64,000 nt of DNA from Albidovulum sp. Lineage in GTDB: Bacteria > Pseudomonadota > Alphaproteobacteria > Rhodobacterales > Rhodobacteraceae. The stretch lies in assembly GCA_026989275.1 (NCBI GenBank), contig JALSJQ010000009.1:62001-126000 (forward strand), written 5' to 3'. The notes under the pieces were generated by a model. The model worked only from the letters and a program-made list of their open reading frames with translations. It searched no databases and had not been told where the DNA came from. The translations under genes and the position numbers were made by a program. Of this stretch, positions 8,212-16,723 are shown piece by piece (position 1 is the stretch's first letter; each line of letters opens with the position of its first letter).

Positions 8212-9177
8212 CTAGGGGCCGAAGGGCTGCAGCGCCCGCGTGGCGTCGATCACGGCCCGGGCCACGAGCTCGAAACGGGTCGGGTCCATCCCGGCGGCGA
8301 CGAGGAGATAGTCGAGCCGGTGGGTGCGCCAGTATACGAGCCGCGCCGGGCCGCGGGCATAGCGCCTTGGCGGCAGCAATTCGGGCCCGACATCGGCCGG
8401 CAGGATGAAGAGGCTGATGCGGCAATCATGGATCCCGACATAACCGACCCGCACCCCATCGGGGCCGAAATCCTCGGTGCCGACGACCCGCAGCCCGGTC
8501 ACGCCGAGATCGGGAACATAGACCCGTCCGTGACGCCGGGCAAAGGCGGTGAGCCGCGCACCGCCGACTTCCCCGGCCGGTCTTGCCACCCAGGCCATGT
8601 GCCACGAGATCGCCGCATTGATGAACGGGCTCGACGGCGCGGAAACGTAAGGGGGCAGCTCGGGCAGCGCGGCGGGGAGCGGAGCGGTCCGGGACGGGGC
8701 GGCGTCCTCCGCGATCGGCAGCACTTCCGCCTCCCGGCCACCCGGCAGAAGCTCGTCGCGCAGAGAGGAAAACGGCAGGAAGGACAGGACGAGCACCAGG
8801 GCGGCGGTCGTGGCGGCGGCCCGGAGCAGCAGGCCGGGGCGCCTCACCACCGCGCTCAGCCGGGCAAGGGCCGTTCCTGCCGGCTGCCAGAAGGCCCCGG
8901 TGCAGGCCAGGGCCCGCCTCTGCACCCGCTCGCGGAGCGAAGGCGTGCGCAACGGCGCACGGGCAAGCAGGGCGTCGAGATCGAACTCGGCCAGATCGGA
9001 AGGCAGCTCGAGCGCGCGCAGGCCAGCCCGCAGGCGGCTCAACGCCGCCACCTCCTCGGCAAGACCGGGATCCTCGGTGATGCGCCTCGGAGCGGCAGCG
9101 GCCTCGTCAGCGGGCAGCTCACCGTCCACAAAGGCATCGAGGGTTTCCTGCCGAAATGGAGCCTCACGCTTGCTCAT
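8212..9177 (-). CDS. Membrane anti-sigma factor
   Basis: 321-residue protein with a cytosolic N-terminal region (TLDAFVDGELPADEAAA, typical of anti-sigma factors), one membrane segment at about 116-136, and a periplasmic C-terminal domain. The zinc-type HxxxCxxC motif is not present. Its ATG overlaps the sigma-factor stop as ATGA, the usual coupled arrangement. The stop is followed immediately by the remnant signal sequence of the sulfite oxidase frame. The regulated genes are unknown; the adjacent sulfite oxidase and cytochrome c are natural candidates. Confidence 0.8.
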   Translation of the reverse strand: MSKREAPFRQETLDAFVDGELPADEAAAAPRRITEDPGLAEEVAALSRLRAGLRALELPSDLAEFDLDALLARAPLRTPSLRERVQRRALACTGAFWQPAGTALARLSAVVRRPGLLLRAAATTAALVLVLSFLPFSSLRDELLPGGREAEVLPIAEDAAPSRTAPLPAALPELPPYVSAPSSPFINAAISWHMAWVARPAGEVGGARLTAFARRHGRVYVPDLGVTGLRVVGTEDFGPDGVRVGYVGIHDCRISLFILPADVGPELLPPRRYARGPARLVYWRTHRLDYLLVAAGMDPTRFELVARAVIDATRALQPFGP

Positions 9178-9590
9178 CGTCCCTTGACCGTTCTTCCTGC
9201 CGCACGGGCCCGAACCTGTTTCCCCCGGCGGCGCGCCGTTTCGATCGACCGGACGTTGCCGCTTTCCATCCGGGCGATCAATGCGCGGCGGGCCCGGCTC
9301 AGCCGACTCATCACGGTGTCGCGGGGAATGCCGCTCATGTCGGCCGCATCCGCCTCTCCGTCGCCCCGGGTGCGATGGCGGCGCATCCGGTCCAGCCAAG
9401 TATTGCGCAGGATCGTGAAGAGCCAGGGGCGCAACGCTTCGGCGTCTTGCAGGCGGCAGTTGGCCGCAAGCGCCTTGAGAGCCGTTTCCCGGACGAGATC
9501 GGCCGCCATCTCCTGATCGCGTACCAGCGCATAGGCGTAGCGCAAGAAACGCGGCAGCAACCGTGCGATTTCGCGCCGACAGAGCGCCAT
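9174..9590 (-). CDS. ECF-type sigma factor with shortened region 4
   Basis: 138 residues, against about 160-190 for usual ECF sigma factors. Region 2 is clear: RYAYALVRDQEMAADLV followed by LRPWLFTILRNTWLDRMRR. Only the second half of region 4 is present, IPRDTVMSRLSRARRAL (88-104), i.e. the recognition helix. The inter-domain linker and first part of region 4 are replaced by about a dozen residues (72-84). A basic Arg-rich tail of 30 residues follows. The ATG at 9590 is the first good start before the conserved part. It is translationally coupled to the anti-sigma gene. Whether it still works as a sigma factor is uncertain. Confidence 0.75.
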   Translation of the reverse strand: MALCRREIARLLPRFLRYAYALVRDQEMAADLVRETALKALAANCRLQDAEALRPWLFTILRNTWLDRMRRHRTRGDGEADAADMSGIPRDTVMSRLSRARRALIARMESGNVRSIETARRRGKQVRARAAGRTVKGR

Positions 9591-9777
9591 GACACTCGTC
9601 CTCCCCTGGCGCATCGCCGCTCCGGCGGCCCGCCCTTGCGTCAAGGAATGCGATCGGCCGATGGCCGATGCAAGTCGAGCGCCCGTCTCCGCCGCGGGGC
9701 TTCCCGGTCGGAAGCGGCCGGACCTCCTGCCGCTGCGTTCGGACCCTCGGCATTCGGGGCCACCGAGAAGGCGGCGC

Positions 9778-9864
9778 TGGTGCCCGCGGCGGGAGTCGAA
9801 CCCGCACGGCCTTGCGGCCAAGGGATTTTAAGTCCCTCGTGTCTACCGGTTCCACCACGCGGGC
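9778..9864 (-). tRNA. tRNA-Leu (anticodon TAA)
   Basis: Read on the minus strand, the gene starts with GCCCGCG and ends with the matching CGCGGGC, a discriminator A and an encoded CCA (9778-9780). The anticodon arm is AGGGA-CTTAAAA-TCCCT, giving anticodon TAA. The T arm carries GGTTCGACTCC. A long variable arm (GGCCGCAAGGCC region) marks a class II leucine tRNA. It sits between metG and the sigma-factor gene. Confidence 0.95.
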
Positions 9865-9880
9865 ATGGGCACCTCCTCCC

Positions 9881-11590
9881 TCAGCCGCGGCCGGCGAACC
9901 GGGCCTGCCACTCGGCCCGCTCCTCGTCGGAAATCTTGCGGAAGAGGATCTCGGGCACGCTGAAGCGGTGCCCCGGCGGCAGGACCTGCAACGCCGTCTC
10001 CACCTTTCGCGGCCATTCGAGCCGCGCCAGCCCCATGTCCTCGCGCAACCTTTCGGCGGCGAAGGGAATGAAGGGCGCCGAGAGTGCCGCGTAGAAGGGG
10101 ATGAGGTTGAGAGCAAGGCGGATGATCGCCGCCGCTTCTTCCGGGTCGTTCCGAAAGACCGCCCAGGGCGCCGCTTCCTGGAGATATTCGTTGCCCGCGG
10201 CCCAGATGGCGCGCAGCGCCGCGGCCGACTTGCGCACCTCCATCGCGTCCATCCGCGCCTCGTATTCCCCGAGCCGCTCCTCGAGATCGGCGATCAGCGC
10301 CTCCTCGCGCGGCCCCCATGCGCCGCCCGCCGGCACCTCCTCGCCGAAGCGGGCGCGGCAGAACTTGGTCACGCGGCTGACGAAATTGCCGAGCACGTCG
10401 GCCAGGTCCTTGTTGACCGTGTTCTGGAAGTTCTCCCAGGTGAACTCGCTGTCGCCGCTCTCGGGCGCATGGGAGAGCAGCCACCAGCGCCAGCAGTCGG
10501 CCGGCAGGATCTCGAGCGCCTGATCCATGAACACGCCCCGTCCCTGCGAGGTCGAGAACTGGCCGCCGTCGTAATTGAGATAGTTGAACGACTTGATGTA
10601 ATCGACCAGTTTCCAGGGCTCGCGCGAGCCGATCAGCGTCGCCGGGAAGGACAGGGTGTGGAAGGGCACGTTGTCCTTGCCCATGAACTGGATGTAGCGC
10701 ACCGCGTCGGCCCCCTCGTCGCGCCGCCACCAGCGCCGCCACGCCTCTTCGCCACACCCCTCGGCATGGGCCTTCTCGGCAGTGGCGGAGATGTATTCGA
10801 TCGGCGCATCGAACCACACATAGAAGACCTTGCCTTCCATGCCTTCCCACGGCGCGCCGGGAAACTGGGCCGGCACGCCCCAGGAGAGGTCGCGGGTGAT
10901 GCCGCGATCGCGCAGACCTTCCTTCAGCCACTTCCGGGCGATCGAGACGGTGAGGGTGGGCCAGTCGTCCTTGCTGTCGATCCAGGCCTCGATCTCGCCG
11001 GCAAGCTTCGACTGGAGAAGGTAGAGATGGCGCGTCTCCCGGAGCTCGAGCCTCGTCGAGCCCGAGATCGCCGAGCGCGGATCGATGAGATCGGTCGGCT
11101 CGAGCTGCTTGGTGCATTCCTCGCACTGGTCGCCGCGGGCCCGTTCATAGCCGCAATTGGGGCAGGTGCCCTCGATGTAGCGATCCGGCAGGAAGCGCCC
11201 GTCCTCGACCGAATAGAACTGCCGCTCGGTGCGCATCTCGAGAAAGCCGTTCTCCCACAGCTTCACCGCCAGATGCTGGGTGAGACGGTGGTTCTCGAGC
11301 GAGGAGGATCGGCCGAACCAGTCGAAGGACAGGCCGTAGCGCCGGGCGAGATCGGCCTGCACCTCGTGCATCTCGGCGCAATATTCATCGACCGGCTTGC
11401 CGGCCCTCGCCGCGGCCAGCTCGGCGGGAGTGCCGTGCTCGTCGGTGGCGCAGACGAACATCACCTCATGGCCGCGCGCCCGCAGATAGCGGGCGTGGAG
11501 ATCGGCCGGCAGCTGCGAACCGACGAGATTGCCCAGATGCTTGATGCCGTTGATGTAGGGCAGGGCCGAGGTGATGAGTGTGCGTGTCAT
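9881..11590 (-). CDS. metG: Methionyl-tRNA synthetase
   Basis: Charges tRNA-Met with methionine; cytosolic class I synthetase of 569 residues. The HIGH-equivalent is HLGN near residue 18. A zinc knuckle has CPNC and CEEC pairs. Substrate motifs include [11 protein letters not shown] and [11 protein letters not shown]. The KMSKS loop reads [11 protein letters not shown], with Gln where the first Lys usually is, a mild departure. An anticodon-binding helical domain follows, without the C-terminal tRNA-binding domain found in some bacteria. The start ATG is 7 bp from the nusB stop, so it is probably the last gene of the rib-nusB operon. Confidence 0.95.
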   Translation of the reverse strand: MTRTLITSALPYINGIKHLGNLVGSQLPADLHARYLRARGHEVMFVCATDEHGTPAELAAARAGKPVDEYCAEMHEVQADLARRYGLSFDWFGRSSSLENHRLTQHLAVKLWENGFLEMRTERQFYSVEDGRFLPDRYIEGTCPNCGYERARGDQCEECTKQLEPTDLIDPRSAISGSTRLELRETRHLYLLQSKLAGEIEAWIDSKDDWPTLTVSIARKWLKEGLRDRGITRDLSWGVPAQFPGAPWEGMEGKVFYVWFDAPIEYISATAEKAHAEGCGEEAWRRWWRRDEGADAVRYIQFMGKDNVPFHTLSFPATLIGSREPWKLVDYIKSFNYLNYDGGQFSTSQGRGVFMDQALEILPADCWRWWLLSHAPESGDSEFTWENFQNTVNKDLADVLGNFVSRVTKFCRARFGEEVPAGGAWGPREEALIADLEERLGEYEARMDAMEVRKSAAALRAIWAAGNEYLQEAAPWAVFRNDPEEAAAIIRLALNLIPFYAALSAPFIPFAAERLREDMGLARLEWPRKVETALQVLPPGHRFSVPEILFRKISDEERAEWQARFAGRG

Positions 11591-11596
11591 GGCGGG

Positions 11597-12154
11597 CTAC
11601 TCGCTCGTCTTGTCGGACATATCGGCGGCCGGGGCGTCGGGCGCCGGGGTCGATGGCGCGGCGGTCTCCTCGTCGCGCACCGCATGGGCGACGCGGTCGA
11701 GCACGGCATGGACCATCGCCGGCTCGCGGCCCTCGGGGAAGAAGTCGCGGGCGATCTCGACATATTCGGAGATCACGACCGGAATCGGCGTTCCGGTTTC
11801 GATCAGCTCGGCGCCGCCGGCACGGAAGATCGCCCGCAAGGTCGGGTCGATGCGCCCCAGGGGCCAGGTTTCCTTGAGAAGGCGGTCGGTCAGCCGGTCG
11901 ATCCGCGTCTGATGCCGGATCGCCCCCTTCACGAGGGTGCGGAACAGGGTGCGGTCCGCGTCGCGCACCGGCGCGCCGTCGAGTTCCTGGCCGATGCGCC
12001 AGGTCTCGAACTCCTCGAGCACCTTGCCGAGGGGATCGTCTCCCGCTTCCATCTGGAAAAGGGCCTGGACGGCAAAGAAGCGCGCAGCGGTGCGTTCGCG
12101 GCGGTTGAAGCGCGGTCGTTCCTCCGCCCCCTCATGCGCGGCGGCGGCGCTCAT
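11597..12154 (-). CDS. nusB: Transcription antitermination protein NusB
   Basis: 185-residue RNA-binding factor that, with NusE, binds boxA in rRNA transcripts. The core begins RRERTAARFFAVQALFQME and includes VKGAIRHQTRIDRLTDRLL and the typical end pattern PIPVVISEYVEIARDFF. The C-terminal tail is Ala/Pro-rich and probably disordered. Its ATG overlaps the ribH stop by 4 bp, the common ribH-nusB linkage of alphaproteobacteria. Confidence 0.93.
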   Translation of the reverse strand: MSAAAAHEGAEERPRFNRRERTAARFFAVQALFQMEAGDDPLGKVLEEFETWRIGQELDGAPVRDADRTLFRTLVKGAIRHQTRIDRLTDRLLKETWPLGRIDPTLRAIFRAGGAELIETGTPIPVVISEYVEIARDFFPEGREPAMVHAVLDRVAHAVRDEETAAPSTPAPDAPAADMSDKTSE

Positions 12155-12741
12155 CGCCCCACCCCCCTGCCGCGAGGCGCGAAAGCACGGGAAGCGGAGG
12201 ACGCCTCATCCCCTTCTCCGGCGAGGCGGATCTCCTCGCCGCCCGGTCTGAAGCCGATGCCGCGCCGCGAGCCGCCAAGGCGCGTCCGCAGGGCGATGAG
12301 GTGCAGCGCCGCGGCCGCGGCCCCGCCGCCCTTGTCGCCGCCGGCCGGGTCGGCCCGCACTTCCGCCTGAAGCCGGTTCTCCACCGTCAGGATGCCGTTG
12401 CCGATCGCCTGCCCCTCGAGCCCCAGCAGCATCAGCCCTTCGGAGCTCTGCCCGGAGACGATCTCGTAATGGGTGGTCTCGCCGCGGATCACGCAGCCGA
12501 GCGCGACGAAACCGTCGTAATCCCCGCCACGGGAGGCGATGCGGATCGCCGGCGGAATCTCCAGCGCCCCCGGCACCTCGACGATCTCGTGTCGCGCGCC
12601 TGCCTTCTCGAGCGTGCGCCGCGCCCCCTCGATCAGCATGTCGGCGATGTCGCGATAATAGGGCGCGACGACGAGAAGCAGCCGCGGCGGCGTCTCCAGC
12701 GCCGGCAGGGGCAGGATGTGATGTTCTTCTTCGGCGGCCAT
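12151..12741 (-). CDS. ribH: 6,7-dimethyl-8-ribityllumazine synthase
   Basis: Condenses the pyrimidine ribitylamine with 3,4-dihydroxybutanone phosphate, the next-to-last step of riboflavin synthesis. The first 140 residues carry the conserved blocks: VVAPYYRDIADMLIEGA, VEVPGALEIP, FVALGCVIRGETTHYE and a GNGILTVEN segment. The protein continues to 196 residues with an Arg/Gly-rich tail beyond the usual ~150-residue core, which is unusual and may be disordered. It lies between ribBA and nusB. Confidence 0.93.
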   Translation of the reverse strand: MAAEEEHHILPLPALETPPRLLLVVAPYYRDIADMLIEGARRTLEKAGARHEIVEVPGALEIPPAIRIASRGGDYDGFVALGCVIRGETTHYEIVSGQSSEGLMLLGLEGQAIGNGILTVENRLQAEVRADPAGGDKGGGAAAAALHLIALRTRLGGSRRGIGFRPGGEEIRLAGEGDEASSASRAFAPRGRGVGR

Positions 12742-12786
12742 GTCTGGCTCCTTGTCGATGCAGGCGGGCTTGTGGCCTTCCGGGGC

Positions 12787-13920
12787 TCAGCCCTGGGCGT
12801 CTTCGGGAATGTGCGGATCGCAACTCGGGATCGGCCGCGTGCCGGCGATCGAGAGCCCGAACCCCTCGAGGCCGACGAGTTTCGGCGCAGGCGAATTGGT
12901 CAGCAGTTCCATCTCCCGCACGCCGAGCGCATGGAGGATCTGGGCGCCGATGCCGTATTGGCGCAGCGTGTCGGGCGCCTCGCCCGGGTTCACCGCCTTC
13001 TGGGTCTCGCGCAGGAGCACGAAGACGCCGCGCCCCTCGCGGGCGATCTCGCGCAGGGCGCAGCCGGCATTGCCGGCCCGGCCGGGAGCCAGGCCGAGAA
13101 TGTCCTCGAGGGGGCTGACCACATGCACCCGCACCAGCACCGGCCCTTCGGCGGCCACGTCGCCCTTGGTCAGCGCCACATGCTCGACCCCGTCCACCTC
13201 GTCCCGGAAGGTGCGCATGATCCAGTCGCCGCCGAACTCGGAGGTGACATGGCGCACGTCGATCTCGTTGACGAGATTGTCGTGCCGGAGCCGATAGGCG
13301 ATGAGATCGGAGATGGTGCCGATCTTCATGCCGTGTCTGCGGGCGAAGGCGGCGAGATCGGGCAGGCGGGCCATGGTGCCGTCCTCGTTCATGATCTCGC
13401 AGATCACGCCCGAAGGGTTGAGCCCCGCGAGGCGGGCGATGTCCACCGCCGCCTCGGTATGCCCGGCCCGCACCAGCACCCCCCCCTCGCGCGCCCGCAG
13501 CGGGAAGACATGGCCGGGCGTGGCGATGTCCTGCGGCCCCGAGAGCGGGTCGATGGCCACGGCGATGGTCCGCGCCCGGTCATGGGCGGAGATGCCCGTC
13601 GTCACGCCCTCGCGGGCCTCGATCGAGACGGTGAAGGCGGTTTCGTGCCGCGAGGCGTTGTTCTGGCTCATCAGCGGCAGGCCGAGCGCGTCGATCCGCT
13701 CGCCGGTGAGCGCAAGGCAGATGAGCCCGCGGCCGTGGGTGGCCATGAAGTTGATCGCTTCGGGCGTGCCCATCTGCGCCGGAATGACGAGATCTCCCTC
13801 GTTCTCCCGGTCCTCGTGATCGACGAGGATGAACATGCGCCCGTTGCGCGCCTCCTCGATGATCTCCTCGATCGGCGAGATGGCCTGCGCCAGCGCGTCC
13901 CTGTCGAATTCCCCTGTCAT
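12787..13920 (-). CDS. ribB: 3,4-dihydroxy-2-butanone 4-phosphate synthase with degenerate GTP cyclohydrolase II domain
   Basis: 377 residues. The N-terminal RibB domain (about 1-205) is complete: [12 protein letters not shown] (34-45), [11 protein letters not shown], and [14 protein letters not shown]. The C-terminal half aligns by length and by segments such as [11 protein letters not shown] with GTP cyclohydrolase II. It lacks the zinc-binding cysteine cluster and the following catalytic GCHII residues. It therefore probably makes only the four-carbon unit, as in the RibBX-type proteins known in alphaproteobacteria, and GTP cyclohydrolase must come from elsewhere. The ATG at 13920 lies 4 bp after the ribE stop. 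Confidence 0.9.
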   Translation of the reverse strand: MTGEFDRDALAQAISPIEEIIEEARNGRMFILVDHEDRENEGDLVIPAQMGTPEAINFMATHGRGLICLALTGERIDALGLPLMSQNNASRHETAFTVSIEAREGVTTGISAHDRARTIAVAIDPLSGPQDIATPGHVFPLRAREGGVLVRAGHTEAAVDIARLAGLNPSGVICEIMNEDGTMARLPDLAAFARRHGMKIGTISDLIAYRLRHDNLVNEIDVRHVTSEFGGDWIMRTFRDEVDGVEHVALTKGDVAAEGPVLVRVHVVSPLEDILGLAPGRAGNAGCALREIAREGRGVFVLLRETQKAVNPGEAPDTLRQYGIGAQILHALGVREMELLTNSPAPKLVGLEGFGLSIAGTRPIPSCDPHIPEDAQG

Positions 13921-13924
13921 GGAC

Positions 13925-14566
13925 TCACCGCCTCTGCCATTCATGAAGACGGGCGACATAGCGCGCCAGCGTATCCACTTCAAGGTTGACGAGGTCGCCC
14001 TTCTCCACCGCCCCCCAGCGCGTGACCGCGCGGGTATGGGGAATGAGGTTGATGCCGAAGGTGCATCCCTCGACCTCGTTGACCGTGAGCGAGGTGCCGT
14101 CGAGCGCCACCGAACCCTTGGGGGCGATGAAGGGAGCGAGCGCCTCGGGCGCGCGCAGGGTGACGCGAAGGCTGTCGCCCTCGGGCGCCAGGGCGACAAC
14201 CTCGGCCACCCCGTCCACATGCCCCGAGACGATATGCCCGCCGAGCTCGTCTCCCACCCGCAGCGCCCGTTCGAGATTGACGGGCCGACCCGCCGCCCAG
14301 GGCTTCGGCCCCCGGCCGATGGCGGTGCGGGCGAGGGTTTCGGCCGAGACATCGACATCGAACCACCCGGCCATGCCCGCCGGCGCATCCGCCGCTTCGT
14401 CGAGGAAACCGCGATCCACCACCGTCAGACAGACCCCGTCGCAGGCGATCGATGCTCCCGGATCGATGCCGGAAGGGTCGTAACGGGTGGCGATGCGCAC
14501 CCGCATGTCGCCCTGCTTCCTCGTGGCGAGGATCGTGCCGACATCGGTGACGATACCCGTGAACAT
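13925..14566 (-). CDS. ribE: Riboflavin synthase alpha chain
   Basis: Dismutates two lumazine molecules to give riboflavin. 213 residues, with the duplicated lumazine-binding domain: the start MFTGIVTDVGTI is the family hallmark, and each half has a GDGVCLTV- or LDGTSLTVNEV-type block and a GHIVSGHVDGV segment. The ATG at 14566 is chosen because it gives this canonical N-terminus; the frame stays open further upstream but is unlike the family. It is the first gene of the minus-strand rib operon and is divergent from kpsS. ribD is not in the window, and I saw no FMN riboswitch in front. Confidence 0.95.
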   Translation of the reverse strand: MFTGIVTDVGTILATRKQGDMRVRIATRYDPSGIDPGASIACDGVCLTVVDRGFLDEAADAPAGMAGWFDVDVSAETLARTAIGRGPKPWAAGRPVNLERALRVGDELGGHIVSGHVDGVAEVVALAPEGDSLRVTLRAPEALAPFIAPKGSVALDGTSLTVNEVEGCTFGINLIPHTRAVTRWGAVEKGDLVNLEVDTLARYVARLHEWQRR

Positions 14567-14804
14567 GGCTCCGGTCTCCTCCTGCGCCCCGGCTGCGGCC
14601 GCGCCGCGCCCGGCCCTCTTCACCTAGACATTCCCCTGCCCCCCGGCAAGGCCCGCCCCGCCCGCCACAGGGCGTGAATGCCGACATGCGGCACGGCCCC
14701 TCTCTCTTCCGTCCATATTCCTGCCATTATCGGCGACAAGAATGCAGATGCACGCAATCGCGTGATTCCCATCGGCACACGGCAGCCGTTGGCGCGCCAC
14801 CGCA

Positions 14805-14849
14805 TGATCGTGTATCAGTGCCATGTGATCGTGTATCGTATCGTGTATC
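14805..14849 (+). repeat. Three copies of ATCGTGTATC upstream of kpsS
   Basis: TGATCGTGTATC occurs at 14805-14816 and 14826-14837, and its core ATCGTGTATC again at 14840-14849. Core starts are 21 and 12 bp apart, so all copies face roughly the same side of the helix. The array ends 17 bp before the kpsS ATG, in a divergent gap with ribE. This placement fits an operator or promoter-overlapping site, but no binding protein can be named. Confidence 0.6.
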
Positions 14850-14866
14850 CGTCCGGAGTGCCCCGC

Positions 14867-16210
14867 ATGAAAACGTCATTCACTCCCCCCCGGTCCTCCC
14901 GCAGCGCATCCCCTTCCGGCCGCTTTTCGGGAGAGGGGCGGCATTTCGTCTTTCTCCAGGGCCCGCACGGCCCCTTCTTCCACGAGCTGGCGCAGGTGCT
15001 CGCGCGCGCCGGAGCCCGCATCGGGAAGATCGGCTTCAACCAGGGTGACGCCCATTACTGGCCCGATCAGGCAAGCTTCACGGCCTTTCGCGCCCCGCTC
15101 GAGGAATGGCCCGAATTCCTGCGCACCCATCTGCATGACGAGCGGGTGACCGACATCGTCCTTTACGGCGATTCGCGCCCCATCCATGCCGAGGCGGTCC
15201 GCCTGGCCGAACGCCTCGGCATCGTCGCGCACTGTTTCGAGGAAGGCTATCTCCGCCCCTACTGGGTGACCTACGAACGCGGCGGCACCAACGGCAACTC
15301 CCGCCTGATGGAGCTGAGCATCGCCCGGATGCAGGCCCTCCTGCCCGACCCGGAGGCCGATCTGCCCGCGGCGCCGGCCCGCTGGGGCGATCTCAAGGCC
15401 CATGCCTGGCACGGCGCGGTCTATCACTGGCAGATCCTGATGCGCAATCGCCATTATCCCCACTGGCAGAGTCACCGCGACATTTCCGTGGCCCGCGAAG
15501 CCCGGCTCAACCTTCGCAAGTTCCTCGCCCTGCCCCTGGCGGCGCTGGCGCGGCGGCGGGCGGTGCGGCGGGTACGACGCACCGGGCAGCCCTATCATCT
15601 GGCGCTCCTGCAACTGAGCCATGACGCCTCCTTCCGCGCCCACAGCCCCTTCGCCTCGATGGGCGAATACTGCCGGGAAGTGATCGCCGCTTTCGCCGAG
15701 GGCGCCCCGCCCCACCACCTCCTGGTCTTCAAGGCGCACCCGCTCGACGACGGGCGCGAGAACCTGCCGGCCACGATCCGCCGGGCGGCGCAGGAAGCCG
15801 GCATCGCCGAGCGGGTGCATTTCGTCCCGGGCGGCAAGCTCGCCCAGATGCTGGACCATGCCCGTTCGGTCGTCACCGTCAATTCGACCGCCGCCCAGCA
15901 GGCGCTGTGGCGCGGCCTGCCGCTCAAGGCCCTCGGCCGCTCGGTCTATGACAAGCCCGAGCTCGTCTCCGACCAGCCGCTTGCCGAGTTCTTCGCCGAT
16001 CCGCGACATCCCGACACGCGGGCCTATCGCGACTATCGCCGCTTCCTCCTCGCGACCTCGCAGGTGCCGGGTGGCTTCTATTCGCGCCGTTCGCGCGAGC
16101 GGCTGATCCCACGGCTCGCCGACATGATCCTCGCCCCCGAAGACCCCTATGACGCCCTCGCGCGGCGCAACGCCCGCATGCACCAGCCCTTGCGCCTCAT
16201 CCACGGCTGA
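14867..16210 (+). CDS. kpsS: Capsule polysaccharide Kdo transferase, KpsS type
   Basis: 447 residues, KpsS/LipB family. In group 2 capsules KpsS and KpsC are cytosolic beta-Kdo transferases that build the oligo-Kdo linker on phosphatidylglycerol. Family features are an FLQGPHGPFF opening, VLYGDSRPIH, the FEEGYLRPYWVT motif, LVFKAHPLDDGR and VVTVNSTAAQQAL. The ATG at 14867 is the start that leaves out an unlike N-terminal stretch and follows three short repeats. kpsC and a polysaccharide export lipoprotein follow on the same strand. The KpsMT transporter is not in the window. Confidence 0.9.
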   Translation: MKTSFTPPRSSRSASPSGRFSGEGRHFVFLQGPHGPFFHELAQVLARAGARIGKIGFNQGDAHYWPDQASFTAFRAPLEEWPEFLRTHLHDERVTDIVLYGDSRPIHAEAVRLAERLGIVAHCFEEGYLRPYWVTYERGGTNGNSRLMELSIARMQALLPDPEADLPAAPARWGDLKAHAWHGAVYHWQILMRNRHYPHWQSHRDISVAREARLNLRKFLALPLAALARRRAVRRVRRTGQPYHLALLQLSHDASFRAHSPFASMGEYCREVIAAFAEGAPPHHLLVFKAHPLDDGRENLPATIRRAAQEAGIAERVHFVPGGKLAQMLDHARSVVTVNSTAAQQALWRGLPLKALGRSVYDKPELVSDQPLAEFFADPRHPDTRAYRDYRRFLLATSQVPGGFYSRRSRERLIPRLADMILAPEDPYDALARRNARMHQPLRLIHG

Positions 16211-16723
16211 GGCCGCGGCGGCAGGCGCCCCGACCGGATGAACCGGCCGGGCGAGACGATGGCGGCGCCTCCTCTCGGGAATGCCGGCTCCCTTGTTGCC
16301 CCCGCTCTCCTCTCCGGGAAAGGAAGCGCGCCCGTTGCAGGAGCGGGAAGGCGGGGAGCGCATGCCCCTTCCCCGCCACATGGCACGCTCTCCCCTTGCC
16401 CCGTCCATCGAACGGGGAGCGGGAGGAAACCGGGCGACAACGCCCGGAAAACGCCGTCGCCCCCGCAAACGGGGAAAGAGCCGCAGGCTCCCCGCAGTGC
16501 TTCGCGCAGCGGCCGTGACCGATCCGCCGTTCACGATCTCGAGGAACGCCGCCGTCTGCGAGCGCCCTGGGGAAGGAAAAGGAAAAACTGGCTTTTCCTT
16601 TCGAGCTTGGCTAGTATCGCTCCTGATGCCGGGTCCACCGGCACGCAAGAGAGGCCCTGAAGGGCCCGTCGGGCAGATGCCGGCAGGGGCGCCGAAGATT
16701 TCCCTGCCGGAAAGGATGAGGCA
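16211..16723 (+). promoter_or_regulatory. Leader region of the export-lipoprotein gene with AT-rich hairpin
   Basis: There is no convincing gene in these 513 bp. An inverted repeat, AAAGGAAAA (16578-16586) and TTTTCCTTT (16593-16601) around a 6-nt loop, forms a 9-bp stem with T-rich 3' arm. It stands out from the GC-rich surroundings and lies about 120 bp before the next ATG. It could be an operator, an attenuator, or the terminator of kpsS. AGGATGAGG just before 16724 is a good ribosome site. Confidence 0.4.

Noticed and set aside
14567-14804. FMN riboswitch in front of ribE
   Set aside because: I could not find the conserved RFN-element blocks; the gap is short and its only clear structure is the repeats next to kpsS.
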